DNA of 64,000 nucleotides, taken from assembly GCA_030248225.1 (NCBI GenBank), contig JASANE010012378.1:116743-180742 (forward strand), written 5' to 3'. Shown piece by piece: positions 12,701-27,700 of this stretch. Origin of the DNA: Trileptium ribeirensis. Lineage: Eukaryota > Nematoda > Enoplea > Enoplida > Thoracostomopsidae. Positions within the stretch are counted from its first letter, which is position 1. Each line of letters starts with the position of its first letter. The notes under the pieces are model-generated. The model made no database searches. It was not told the DNA's origin and saw nothing but the letters and a program-made list of their open reading frames with translations. Both the position numbers and the translations under genes were made by a program.

Positions 12701-15700
12701 AATTAATACTCGAGACGGAAGGCAATACTGCACAACGTGTTTCGTTTTATGTATTATATGCCGTGACTGAAGCACGCACCTGCCATTCAGGACAATTTTC
12801 TCGGCGCCAAAGTTGAAACAAAACAAACGAATTGTACAACTGTAAAGCCTAAAAGATATAAAATAAATTAAAACTTGTTTTATTTGCCGATTACAACTTT
12901 TACATAACACTGATGCTCAGTCCGATGCTATATTTAATGCATTGCGTTTATTGTTAATCAAGATAAAAATAATAACTATATAATTTAATCATATGTGTTG
13001 GTGTTAGGTCTCGCTCCTGAGAAGAATCATTTTGGAAGAAGAACGAAATCTGAAGAGTGGAAATTCGCATTGGGGGCATATTTATGTACAATCATTATGC
13101 AATTATCACATAATAGTCATCGCAAAATCAAACATAATGGTTGACAGTAAAATTAACGATTGTAATAAACAATTAAGTAATGGTTAACTATCAGTAAAAT
13201 TGTATAGTCAGGATTAAAAAGTTTATCGTAAAAACTAAAAATAAAAGTCAGAATAGGTATGAATGTATAGATAGTTCGATTAATATTAACGTATACTCCG
13301 CTTAACTGAAAATGACCGTAACATGGCAAAATTTGTGTCCAACCAAACATTGCACATAACATACAAAAATTGTTACTATTCAGGACAGTTTAGCCAATTC
13401 ACTCACTCAAACAAATATTGTTCTAGCCGAAAGACAAAATAGACACTACATCAGATAAATTATTGTACTCTGAATCACATGGCAGCCAAAACAGTGCTGT
13501 TTTATATACATATATGTTATATGAGCATCAAAGCAACCACATGTCAAATGGTGATATTCTTTTGTAGATCTCTCCACTTTTTCCACCACAATAAAACCGC
13601 TGACTCGAATAATATTTATCAATACTAAGAGTTGTTCTGAGATTCACACAGTGTAAAGGCTACTAAATTGATTACATACAATACGCACCTACATATATTT
13701 TCATACGAAAGTTTACGACAAGCAACAAAAACTATTACATAAATGTGACTTACGTATCCGAAGAATAGAAATGGCAACAGAAAACTGAGACCTCTGAACA
13801 TCCAACTATGGAAACCTTCTGAAAATAATGTAAAGCTGTGCATAAAGCTGTAATAACTTAAAAATTCCGTTCGTTAGTGTAAAGTAAAATAGATGTAATA
13901 CTGTAAAAATACAGTTTAGCTGAGACTCAACGGTTTACAGTAATAACTGTTTTAAACCAGCCAGTGATATGTAATTACATTAGTTTGGAAAATTTCGCCA
14001 GGAATCAACAATCATGAATATAAATTGCATAACGCAAGGTTCTGCTAATTATTCCAGTAGCCGTCCAGAATTCCCAAAGCCATGTTTGGCTCGCCCAATA
14101 TGGGACAAGATTCGTTCGATGCTATAAATTTAAGGCCATTTTATAAGAAACACCATTAATTATGTTAGTTTGACGCTATATAACTGTAATATTTCGTTAT
14201 ACGGAAGCACAGGACGACTCTCGCATTTGGCTCGTCCGAAATTTCACAATTATTCAAAATAATCCAGAATATTAAAACGAATGGCTTTTGAGGAAACAAC
14301 AGTCGTTTTAGGCGAGTATCCACATACACTTTGATGTCGCAACATTCCAGCGCTTACCCACAGTTACATCCATTGAATCACGTATACCGAGGGCACGCAA
14401 CCGATATAAACTCCCGCGTTGATAAAAGCACTGAAGCAGTTGCACCAGAGCTAAAATTTGCAAAGTTAGCAAAAATAATAAGCTGAGTATGACAAAAAGC
14501 TTTACAGCGACTCATGTAAAAAGTCTATGATAATCTATTAAAAAATTTTAATTGACAATAGCGTGTTGGTCAGGGTTTATAACACAAGTTGTACATTCAC
14601 AGAGGCAAAATCTGAAGGCGTAGAGCCATGTTTATACATTATTGACTACTACGAAATGTTGTTAAGCTTATAACCGGGTACTGAATATAGTTCTAGTCTA
14701 GACACACGACAACATAGTCAATGTTATAAACATTGTGTAAGGCAAGCCAAAAAATAGCATTATTACATCCAACCCGTATAATTGCCTGACATCGTGCAGT
14801 TATTATCTGTCATGAAAAGCACAACTATTGTAAGTGGCTTGTGTACTGCAAGTTTTGCTGCAACCGTATACAATATATCTGAAGGCGTAGAGCCATGTTT
14901 ATACATTATTGGCTACTACGAAATGTTGTTAAACTTATAACCGGGTACTGAATATAGTTCTAGTCTAGACACACGACAACATAGTCAATGTTATAAACAT
15001 TGTGTAAGGCAAGCCAAAAAATAGCATTATTACATCCAACCCGTATAATTGCCTGACATCGTGCAGTTATTATCTGTCATGAAAAGCACAACTATTGTAA
15101 GTGGCTTGTGTACTGCAAGTTTGCTGCAACCATATACAATATATAAATCAACCAGAGTGAATAAATAAAAATTCTCTTAAAGTAAATATTAATACAAATG
15201 CTTTATGCGACAACTATAGTGTAAGTGCAATTATTTCTTGCATGTGCTGCGTGAATTCCTATAGCACGTTCATGCGTGCCCGGGTGTCGAATGTACTAAC
15301 TTCTTTCGCTTACAACCAAAAAAACTGTAACAGTATTCTTTATTGTCGTGAACACACAGATTTTTCCTTTAGCGGAGGTTGTGCAGAACTTGCATTTTTG
15401 GAAAACGTAGCGCGTTTTCCCAGAGATCATTATTATATGTATAATTGAATATATGTGTATATTATAAATTTAAGTATTGAAACAAAGTAAATGTAACTAC
15501 ATGAGTTTCTTGAAATAACCCATAATTATGCAAAATATTCTTTTAGGCCCGTCTGTTGGTCGCATTCTACACAAGAATGGTTTTTGCTAATTTTTTATAC
15601 ACGGTACAACAGGATGTTATTGCGCATCTACCTTTGTGATGGCGCTGCTCCAATAATTTTTTATCTAAATTGCCACAAAAACGATACCATTTGGAGACTT

Positions 15701-18700
15701 TTTACTGTGGCCACTGATTTGGCGTCACCAAATATTTTGGCATTTAACTCTTCGCAGAGGCATTAAGTCGAAAAATAGAGATGACGACAGAGTCGGCCCT
15801 GTCCTCTCTTCAAAAACTACAGGTTAGACCTTTTTGTTAGAGCCGCCGTTTTTTGACCCATGAGTTAAACTTTAAAAAATCCCAGCAAAAAGTTAATTTT
15901 TTTTTAATTATTGTATACAAAGCAAGTTTCTCCTTTTGGAATCATTGACTGTCACTTTTACGGGCGAAAGTGAAATGCACACTATGCTATTCCCGATATA
16001 GTAAAGACTAAGCTACGGTCCCTACATGAGGTATACACTAAGCCTAAGTTGATGGCTGCCAACCGCGAACCCTTTTTTAAAGATAACGTCCGGCCTCTAA
16101 AGGTGCATGGTCCAAGAATAGGAATACAGATTTATTTATCCCCTTAATGAGCTGTCCAAAGATTGCGGGCTTAAATTATTGCACCAAAAATTGTCTAATT
16201 TAGCAGCTTTTTCACTATAGATGTATGTAGGAGATTAGCACGTGTCTATAGGATGCTGAATACGAAAAAAGCAAATGTATTTGTGCGGTATACAAAAATT
16301 AAAGCAACTGCTACGGGAAAACAACGGTGTAAAATTCTTTTTCTTCCGTTAAAATGTTTGTTTGATTGCTTTTCGCATCGAATATTTACCTTCAGGTCTC
16401 GTACAATCTGTATTATGCATTCAAGCAAACATTTACGGCAACTTTATGTCCGTCGGCGTAAGCGTGGTAAACCTTTCCGGTGTGGGATGAATGAAGCCGG
16501 CGCGGGAATTTTGGCGAACTTCGAAATTTTTACAAACTAGATATTGCAAAATATTGCGGTTTTCGTGCATACTGGGTCTCACGAATTTATCGAAAATATT
16601 TTCGATCCAAACCCTGCGAGCTAAGAATATCATCTAGCAATACAGACTTACAGAACTTTTTTGCTCTACAAAATGAGTCTAATTTTAGGCCACTTGTACG
16701 ATTGTCGAGATACAAGTCGCAACATGTTTTTCGGACCATTTCCCCGATCCGACATGAGCCAGTTCGAGCCACTTCCGAAAAGAGTTGGAAACCGTTTAAC
16801 GTCTAACTAAAGGGCGCAAATAGATACATTAAGCTTTCGAATAAGAATAGAATTAGAATAAGCAATGACGCGAGTCTATCCGCATCGACAATGCGTAGTT
16901 ATGCTGCATGTCTCCCAAAAAACCTTTAGAAATGAACATCATGGAAATATACCACTCTGGCCAGTGCGAATTCGCTAAGCCCGCTAAACTCAATTACAAA
17001 ATATTTAATTATAAAGAAAAATTGGATATCGAGCCGAAACTTAATTTTTCTTTACGCATGCCAAGGCCATCTACCTCATCCTGAGGCGACAAAGTTAGAC
17101 ACATTATAAATGAGATTTTATTTCATTTTTCAGTTATATCACCGCAGACGACATTTTCATACCATTGAGCTTCCCGCTAGCATTTGATTTTTGTTTCGTC
17201 CGTCAATACCGATAGTTCTTTGCAACTAAATGTAGAAGTTATGGCGGCAACGCCAGCTGTCCGATAATACCGAAACAAAACCCGCCCCGAATGGCGAATA
17301 AGGCTCAATCAATAAAAGTTTGAGTGGAATACGCTAAGTTGTCATTACAAACCAAGGTATCGAGCAGGTTTCCAGCTCTTTCCAACTATTAGGAATCAAC
17401 TATCAATGTTTTGTTGGGTAATATCGAATTAAAAAAGTTTATTCTGTTATGAAATACTGGAATAACTTAAAAGCAAGAATGCTATATCAGCGATGTGCTC
17501 AATAACATTGATTTTAACATAAAGTTTAACCTGTCAAATCAAAATGTTTATGAGGTGCACGTTCTAGAAATTACCGATACGCAGTGGTAACAGGCAATTT
17601 CATCAATACTGTGTGCTAGTTATGCAAATCGTGGTTAATTAGTCGAAAACACAAATCTGGATCTCCATTTAAAGACACTGGATTAGTAGCAATCATGTAA
17701 TATAATATAATGTATGAGTACTAAGCGCAAAACATACTCATACAAATCCCTGATTAATTACGCTATTTCTTAGCTCTTTATATGACCTTACCAATATAAA
17801 GTGCAAAATATAGCAGCTGCTCCCGAAATGCTTGATAGCACACACCGTCAGGCCAAGTAATCAAAATTCCGGAAATCACATACGAAATGTGGTGATGAAG
17901 AACCCACCATCCTTTTAATCTAAAGAAAACATTATTTAGTTACACTATATACAACATATACAGATATAACTATATTTAGGAATTGGGACACTGATACAGG
18001 CAATTCGACCGTAAAAATGTTATAAATTGATACCAGATAATACATCGACAACATCATGAATAACCCTGTAGAGGTCATTTCACAAAAAACTTGTACTTTT
18101 GAAACACCCCTTTTTGAAGCCAAAATGAAACGTTTTCGTATGTGCAGTGTCTAGACCGTATCCGACGTAAATGAAATGTTTTCGAATATCGATGTCTCTA
18201 AGCAAAACGAGTTACGTGAAACCTGCTACCGGGGTCGCAAAGGGTCCCCCCTGGGGGTCAAATATTAATCCGAAATACGTCATTATTCTGTAGGTTGACG
18301 CAGTGACACGTGAACCATGGTTTTTTGTCGCTGTCAAGCCAATTGTAGGACTTGCGACAGAAAATTGGTGCCGCCAGGGCCCTTTTGGGGTTAAAAATCG
18401 ACCAATTTAGAACAAGCCTATCGCAGTTTTTCTAGCGCAACAGAGACAGCACCTACAGATACCATTTTATGCTCACAAACCAACCATGAGTGGGGGATGT
18501 CCAACAAAAAAATTTCAGGCAGATCCTTAGGCCTTGTAAAAATTGGCGCCCCGAAAGGTTAAGTCGGGGGGCGTTACACCTGAGGTCGGGTGGACTTGCA
18601 CCTCAGGTCAAGGGAGGCATTTCTGGTCAAGGGTCTACACCTTCCTACAACACACAACGCGTGAAACTTTAGCTACTTCTAAAGATTCTAGATTTGGTTG

Positions 18701-21700
18701 AACACGCTCCTGGTGTAAAACAAACACAACTGATATGATTAGCATACATTTAGGTGATGATACCAAGTACTATGCGCGCAAGCAGAAGGGTTCTCTAGCC
18801 GCCCAGTTAAACGCACGGCCCCATATCATGGTGCAATGATGATAAACTTATATACTAATATGGTTCTTGCGACCTTCGGTTTCGCTTACAATACATGCGG
18901 TCGGGGGCTACACGTCAGGTGGGGGGCTACACGTCAGGTGGGGGGCTACATTTTCATTAAAAAATTTTTATACATGGGTCGGTTCTAGTGGGGCGTTACT
19001 GTTTCAATTCGGCCTATTGTAAGACTGTATGGTAGATTTGGCTTTTTTAACATTAATTTTCGTAAGGCCGGTGGGGGCTACCTTTTACATACCCCATTTC
19101 TGGCACTTTAGACCTTCGACCTCATATTCAAACAACACATGGACAGACAATGACATTCTTTTTTCAATAAAGCCTATACTGATTACGATTATCGTTATAT
19201 AGCATTTTTGGCGCTAGTACACTTTGACGTTATTTACCAGCGTATGCAAGCTGCCAGATTTGACCTAAATCGGGGGGGCTACATGTCACGAAAAAATTTT
19301 CGGAGTCTTGACGTCATCTTCAGTGTCGATGCTTACTCCCAAGTTGTTGCGGAAAAATTAGCAATTACCAAAGGTTCACATGGAAATGAAAAACACATAT
19401 GGTATCACGTGCTAGCGATACGGCAAACGTTTATAGTGGGACATGGTTTTTGGCTTCATTTGACCAATCCGGTTTGTGCGCCTCTGGCTCCTCTTATGTT
19501 ATGGGCACAGAGGTCCACCATACCTCATTATTACCGTCGGAATGCCTATTACTACACCTCACAGCGACATTAAGTTTCCTTCCAAATGACTGGTGGTATG
19601 GGCCCCAAAAAGTGACGATGTAGCCCCCCTCCGGCCGAAATGACATGGTTTTGTGAAATGAAACATAGGATAAACCGAAGAGAAAAAATCACAACAGCGT
19701 TTCAATCGTTATTCGCGAATGTTTCTCGAACGACTCGCGAAAGATTTGCCTTTATTTCTGAGCGATACTGTATGTTAATTTATTTAGTGGTGTAAAAAAC
19801 TCATCATATTTCACGTAAAGATTTTCTATAGCGTTGTTAAATGTCAGAGCTGTAAGAATTACGTATAAATATATAATAATATTATGTGTTAGAATATAAA
19901 TATAAATATATAATAATATTATTACATATTATGTGTTAGCACGACGCATGAAATTTAAGTCGACTACATTTATCCCAAGTTACAAAGATATTGCCACGAA
20001 ATGTTGATAATACTTTGACAGCGCACTGTTTCTCAAATTATTTAAAAAAAGAAACCACAGAAGAAACTAAAATATGTGTTTTAATAAAAAAATAGAAGTA
20101 AAACAATTGGTGTAATACTTCAACTCTATACAATCCCTAATCCTAAAAAACAAATACCTAAATAAATAAGTTAATATTTTTGTCAAACTTACTTCGAACC
20201 ATTGATTCGCAAAATACCTTCTCTGATTGTCAAAGTTGAATAATACCAAACCGTCTGGAAGTGAAACAGCGCATCAAAAAATCTGGAAACAAAATAACAA
20301 AATGATTTCATGATAACTTTCTTCGTTAATATCAAGAGCCCTGCTGAAACATGGAGTAAATTTAAAAGAAAAGCGTGTTTTACAGTAAAACAAAACACTA
20401 TTCAAACAAAGCAGTGAAAACCATATTGGAATCAAATATCAGGAAGGAATGGTACCATGACGTATAATAAAGATGATACAGTAGGGTTATGATCGTTAAA
20501 ACAGCAGCAACGAATGTTATGATCTATAAACGACTGCTAAATAGTTTACAAATCTGGTCGTGCAAACATTAAAAGTATGACATACGTATCCAACATTAAA
20601 CTCGCTATATTATTAGCTCGCATCATTATTGCATATGCATGAGAATAATACTAGAAGAAGTGCAGCGATGGTTCTGGAGAAATGTGCGAATCAAACTAAT
20701 TTGGTTTTACGTTAATCCTCAGCCAAAAATAATGTTATTCGCGATTAATATTATGTTTGTAAACTGGCTTCATAATCTACTATTGATTATGTCCACATCA
20801 TTATTAATGCACTGAAATGCAATCACAGTATAATGATAATATGAAAGTTACCGTGTTTGAAACACAATCGCAAGAACAATAATAAAGAACGAAATGATCG
20901 TAGTTGTCATTTTGAATTTTTCATAATCATCTTTATACTGAAATCTAAAACAACAAGGTTATGGAGTCAAACAACGGTCAAAAATATCGGGATGTAATAT
21001 CCAGACATTTTGCAATTAATTTATTTACTACTATTAGACAGCATTGAATGCTAAATTCACGAACATTTTGGATAAGTTTTTGTAACTAGAATACACAATA
21101 CATACCTGCCGGGTCCAATACACAAGACGAAACCGTCGGACTTTAGATGGCAGTGCGTCCGATAAGCAGGACGTGTGCCGTCCGTGGTATCTGTTGTGAG
21201 CCTTATGTAACAATGCACCATTATTATTGTTATCATTATTAGAATTAAAATTGCAGAAACTAACACTTTTGATGGTTTCTGGTTCTATTTTCTTTGTATT
21301 TTATGTGGTGGCATTTTGAAAATAATGGAACGATGTGCAGATATGCTATCATAAATTGTAGAAGCAGTGTTCTGACTAACAATTAGACGCTGACGTCACA
21401 TTACTCCATATATATCTGCAAAGTGTCTAGCAATATGGTTCACTTAGATGTGTAAATAGCTTTTAACATCGTGTGAGAATTGGGCTTTAATAAATACATG
21501 TATTATAACAATATTTTTGCAATAGTCTACGTTGTACTATTATTATTAGTCTACATCGGACGAATAGTCATAAGAAAATATACTTTGTTGCGTTATTCGT
21601 CTATATTGGACGGATACATTGTTCGTCTGCACAGGACGGACAGTGGCAGGGGTACGCTGTTATTTAGCGGTATTCGTCTATTGGACGAATATATTCCCTA

Positions 21701-24700
21701 AACAACCGTGCTTTCAGTAAACGGACGGTCTGCGCGACTTCGCAGTTGCCTTTATAGCCACTTTGCCACATTTACATACAACCAACAACTTGCATAGATA
21801 TCACAAGAATATGCCAGTATTATTTAACAGTATTTCAGTACTTTTAAATTAAGTAAGCTGACTCATGCCGGTGAGTTCGATTGGTTATTTCTTATATTAC
21901 GAAAAAATAAATTTTTAATAATCTCTTTGGCACTTTACAATCCATGGCCTGTGAATAATAATTGTTGTGTTATCTTTCGTCGCCCCACATATTAAAATAC
22001 TATGTTATAGTCCTTCGTGCATTTTGACGAACTGAGTTAAGCGCAGATTACATGACAGCTTACATTGCGCTGGCTCCGGCATGGGCTGTGCATTTAGCAA
22101 CAATTATTTTTACAAAACTGAATTTTTCGGAAATTCGCAATAAGTTTCGTCTTTGCCTTGCTACAGTATTGTTCACAAGTTTTATTGGTTGCTACACGTA
22201 CACACTGGATTGTTGTCGACATTAATAACGCTCCGATCTGTCCGATCAGATCATAGTCTGCTATCGCTTATGTGCTCAGCACGTCTATCCACAAAGCATT
22301 ATCCAACGAAAACAGTTTAGAAATGGAACAAGATGACTGTCCGATCCAGATGTCCGCAACAACTTTGAAGTTAATATTCTCAATTCCCTTCGTCACTCTC
22401 GACGACAAAGCCTTGTTGTGGCACACCACGAATAACGCAGTAGAAGCGATTGGTCGGACCCGCCGCCAACGAAGCAACTAAATCTCATGGAAAACGCTAG
22501 ATCTGGTTGATAAACGAAGGAATGCGCGAAAATCTTAAACCAGAAACCTCACTTCTACAATTGCCACGCACAAGGAAAACTATTGGAAGAAACAGGGCGA
22601 CATAGGTTAAATAATACAAGAGGAAAAGTTATCAACACTATCAAACGTCGACGAGACCGACGGAAATAACATTTCACCAAACTTCTAAATCGACCAGCGC
22701 CTGCGATGCCACCAATCCAAGTGCCTTTTCATGGATTCCTGGATGTATTAACTCAACCTCCACCTCTTAAGGAGATGTAACAAGCTATCACTGCAATGAA
22801 ACCTAACAGTGCCCCGGGGAAAGCAGTATCACGACAAGCGTTTGGAAAGCTGCAAGTCTTCCCACGACTAGACGCTTCTACAAATTGCAAGAAAGGTTTA
22901 GCTTCAGGAGGAAATCCCTCTGGGCTGGAAAACGGTGTTGCTAATTCCACTTTTAGAAAAGGAGACAAGTAAAACTGTAAAAATTACAGGAAAATTTCCC
23001 TCCTACACATCGCTCACAAAATTATCAAGGCAATTAATCTTAGATCGAGTGAGACCCGCAGAATATGCCTTCATGCCAAAAAATAGAGAGGGATTTCGTT
23101 CCACATGAAGTACTGTGGATCAGATCTTTGCTGTTCAAAACAGAACACAACTGCCAATGAAGATAGTCTTATGTCCTGTGCTTTGTTGATTTTAAACCCG
23201 CGATTGATTCCGTCGATAGACCACAAATGTAGCAGATTCTTCTGTCGTACGGTATTCCGATCAAGATCGTCAATATCATACGGCTCTGTATCATGGGTGC
23301 GGAAGTGTCGCGCGTTTAGCCGGAGGCACCAGCGATCCGCTTGCCGTTACAACTGATGAGAATCAGGTATTGCTCTTATCGCTCGGTTTTTTAATCTTGT
23401 GCTGGACACTACATTCCGCTTAGCCCGCCCGGTCAACTCGCCGAGCGTCCATATCATACGCTAATCACGAACCTGAAGTATGCTGAAAATATAATCCTAA
23501 TGCACAAATCAGTGACAGAAATGCAGCAAAACTTATATAGTCGCCAGGTTCGAATGTGCATTTAGACTGTAGATCAATACAAAGAAGGCGAGACTGTTAT
23601 TCCGCAAGTGCAGCCAGGCTCAAAAAAGAAGCATCCGGCAGACATAGCAACGCACAATCCTGATGGATACAGCTCCGCATGCTCTGAATCGAGTCTATCC
23701 AAAATAGAAATCGGTATGGAAGATCGTCCCTGTGGCTACTGCTGACGGAGAAAACCATGGGAACAGCAGGTAATCCTATTCTGGTGCCAGGTTAAGCATG
23801 TACGCAAGCTGTTGAAATCGACGGTTGGAAATATTCACAATAATTCAATAAAAACCTCATATTTTTCTAATACAAATGTGTAATTACTAACAATCTTCTT
23901 ATTCACAGGGTTACCTGGGGACCGGAAGTCTAAAATTCAAGAATTAAAGAGATTTTCAATGAAATGATAAGAAATATTTCTGTAATAAGATGGTTCAATG
24001 CAACTGTCAATCTTCATCATGATAAAATACAATATCTACGACATTCTCAAAGAGTTATCACCACTTTGTCTCATTTCAAAAACAGTTTAAGCCTAGCATC
24101 TTCTTCATTCCAGGAATAATCCCGTACATAAACACGGCCCGCTTTTCGGCAAGTTCGTCCCCAAACATGAGTTTCAACAGAACTGATTCTTGGTGGACGC
24201 CGACACTGATGGCGATGTGCACACATAAGTTCAGACACTGTTGTTGACGTTTTGGCATATTAGTCGGACCCAGCGGACAAAGGTCTCATGCACATTGTGC
24301 GATCGAAAAGAATGCGGGATGAGCTGTTATAGTACTCGACCGAATACTTTGACCGAGAAACCCCATGTTCAGAGACATGTTCTCAGTGTTACCAAGATCG
24401 CTTCCCAAAAATATAAAACAAATAGCTCATATATATAGGATTTTTAACACACGCAAGAACATACTACAATATGTGACAAAAGTATAGCATATCCACACTA
24501 AGTACAGTCACCGACAAAAATAAATACATACAAACCATCACGAAAGAACATAAACGAAAAGGACCGATCATTTGTTTACAAATGAACGTCAGAACGTTCG
24601 TTTACAAGCGAACGTAAAATGAACAAAATTTGCCGCATTAAAACAAAATTTGAACGATTTTTTGCGTTCGGTTATGAACGAAAGGTAACGGAAATTAACG

Positions 24701-27700
24701 TTATAACGCTCGTTTATAAACGTAAAGGAGACGTTAATAAAAGTTGTTGAGACGAAAGTTGTTGCCTTCATTTTTTGCGCACCTTTTTCTGTCCGCGACT
24801 GTACGATGTTTGTGTTCAGCACTTCTCAGCTTAAAATCTAGCGCCAAAGCATTATATAAATTTATTTCATATTATATGAAAATTAAGAATTCAAAAATTA
24901 AATCGTTTGGGTCTTAAGACGACAGATTGGTTGGGTACCGGTAAAGATGCAGATTGTAGGTGTACGCGAGGTCCCTTGGAACGAACCGCACTGATATGCA
25001 GAATCGTCGTATTGTTGCTACTTCAACTAGTATCTCGCAAGCAATGCTAAAACGGAGCGAGAATGGTGTCATTTTAGTTATCATTTTCTTTAGCCAAAGG
25101 AAAAAGGCTGTGTTTGATGTAACCCATTAAAATCATAAAACCTCCTCGATCTTAAAACCATCGAAAACAACTGAAAACGCATTAATTATTTGTTGTGGTC
25201 TCTAGATAACCAAATCATCGTATTCAGCCTACAGGATAAACTACCTATATACACAATTCTTCATGACCTGTACACAATACGTAACCAAACAACTGAAGAC
25301 AGAACTATATTCAGGATATCGGGTTCATTGACTCTTAAGTTATTGAAAACCCACGAAAAGGCTTTAAATATGCGCACAGGCCTCTAGATAGCCAAACCAT
25401 TTTATTCAGCCTTCAGAAATACCTATATATAGACAATAATTCTTGATGCCCTACAGGCAATACATAATCAGATAAATGTAAACACAATTTGAAAATCGGG
25501 TTAGTTGACCGCAAAATCCTTAAAACCCCATAAATAGGTATAACATAGTCAAATTGGACTCTAGATAGCAAAGCAACCTTATCCACCGTTCGAGATAACG
25601 TAATAGTCACTCATTGTAAAGTAAAAACAAGCAATAACACGACGAAATCTGAAAAATTGTTATTTCTGGCAAAGGGTCGAGGAACCATTTCCGGGCCCAC
25701 AGCGGACCAGAAAGTGGTACCACAAAAATGTCGTGGTCAGCAAAATTATAGATCTCAATGAGCTGATTCTTAACTGTGGAGTTTTCGATTCAAAGCCTGT
25801 GCCGTTAAATATACCGTTAGATGCAGGCTGTGATACAGTGATACACGTATGGCCTGATTTGCCAAAAAACACTTAAAAACTTGTTTTCTTGCCAATTTTA
25901 CCCGGAAGACGGTGCTGTTCACGTTCAACTATAGGGAACATCTCGCTTTGTGTAGTCACTTGTGCTATCCAATGAAGACATTGTCGAAATTTGTCCATCC
26001 GAAAATGAGTTATGAACGACAGCGACAGACAAAAAAGAAATTTTCACGATTTCCCCAAGCGCCCGGAGTGCTCGCTCAGTTTCAACAAGATCCTTTCCCA
26101 ATAAAACGATTAGGAGTTGGTTATTGTTTGTTACTGTTGTTGATCAAGTAACTCAATGGGGTCGACGCAGAACTACCATTCATAATATTATCAATATTTA
26201 ACGTACATATATGTGCTAGCTATGATACAAAAAATTTAGTAGACAGGTTTATGGTTGGGCTATATTTTTAAACAAAACACCCGCACTATGAATTCTGAAA
26301 ATGCGATAGTATTACTGGGTACCTTACCATTAATCCTCAGGCTCACCATTTCGCACAAATGGCCACCCCGAATCAAAGAGCGTGGAAACAAGTATGCAGT
26401 ACTGTTTTATAACATAATTAATGAGCCATTGGATTTTATCTTGTTTTCCATGTCTTTGCAAAATGTGGCTCCGTTTCGTCGCACAAATATTATTTGTCTG
26501 CTGAAGATACGTACAGACACTCCGACCAATATTTTTCTTAAGATTTTATCATAAATAATCTAAATGTTGGCTAAGGTCATTTTTGTTATGATGATTTTTG
26601 ATGCCACCTCAAAATACCCTGGAGTACGGAGGCCGACCTGGGGGAAGCCAAAATTTACATGGGCTTGGAACATGATTTGACCGAACCGCGCAATCCAAGT
26701 AAAGCTGTAAAATAATGTGGCCTCCCTCACTGGAAAGACCAGGTTATGTACCCGCAATTTTATCTGGATACCAGGATATCTTAAATCATATGCCCACTCA
26801 AAACTACCTATAACACATAATCTAAACCAACCTTTCAGCTTTGCTTAATAGAGACACATTGACTTTACCAAGAATAACATCCAAATACGCTCTAAAAACA
26901 AAAATTGTAAAAAAATAATACTATCTCAATTACCTTACGAACTAATTGCCAACTATAGGTAAGGAGTAGCTGATCTGATTAAAATAGAAACAGATTATCC
27001 AATTAAAATAACAACAGTGTAGAAATAAAAAATCCACAGCACTTTACCGCATAGACTTGACTAATTTTCAGTTCCCCATTTTGCAGCTAAATTATAACTG
27101 TAGAACATAAAAATCTACAATAACTACAGAGTATAGGAAAACACGATATTAGAACCGGAAATCAACTACAAAAACCGGTATAACAGAACAAATTCAATAA
27201 TATGAACAAAAAAATTGGAAACCTACACGCATTCGTGACACTTCATCTAGCCGATAAAGACCTCACTACAATTATAGCTCGAGTCAAGGTATCCACGAAT
27301 TACATTTTAGGCAAAGCGACTAAATTATTTTATGATTTAACATTATAGGTTTTATACGTAATATGTATAAAATGTCGGTATAACTTGTAGTAATTTTTAT
27401 CGCCAGTACAACAAAACTAGTCAAGAATGCTTCTTAAGATATATGCAAGGAACAGACTTTGTCGCAATTTGTCTAAGGAAAATCCGTTTAGATTTTAAAC
27501 AAGTACTCACAAACTGATTACACAACATATAATAAAAGCGTTAGTGTTTAGCGTCGTAATATAACGAAGTATACAGTTTTTTTTCAGAAACATCGCAATC
27601 GAAGCACTCGCATAGGGAGGCACGCAGCACGTATGTATTATTTAGCAACTTGTCCGAATATGAGCCGCCATAGACGATATCGATATGACGTCTCTACAAA

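Larger units (their letters stand above)
20945..26831 (-). other. TMEM120 intron 4 (5.9 kb)
   Basis: This intron contains the antisense RTE-like LINE relic, a cluster of imperfect palindromes at about 24565-24745 and three diverged ~180-bp repeats. No additional exon could be supported. Confidence 0.6.

Noticed and set aside
18899..18955. Short regularly repeated G-rich units considered as a CRISPR-like array
   Set aside because: The units are directly adjacent without unique spacers, in a eukaryotic intron; it is a minisatellite.
19208..19573. 121-codon plus-strand ORF in TMEM120 intron 6
   Set aside because: It overlaps repeat words (gggggctacatgtcac) and has no recognisable domain.
21057..21266. 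Minus-strand frame (TRPAYRTHCHLKSDGFVLC) considered as an exon between TMEM120 exons 4 and 5
   Set aside because: Exons 4 and 5 join directly in phase and leave no missing family sequence; no homology was recognised.
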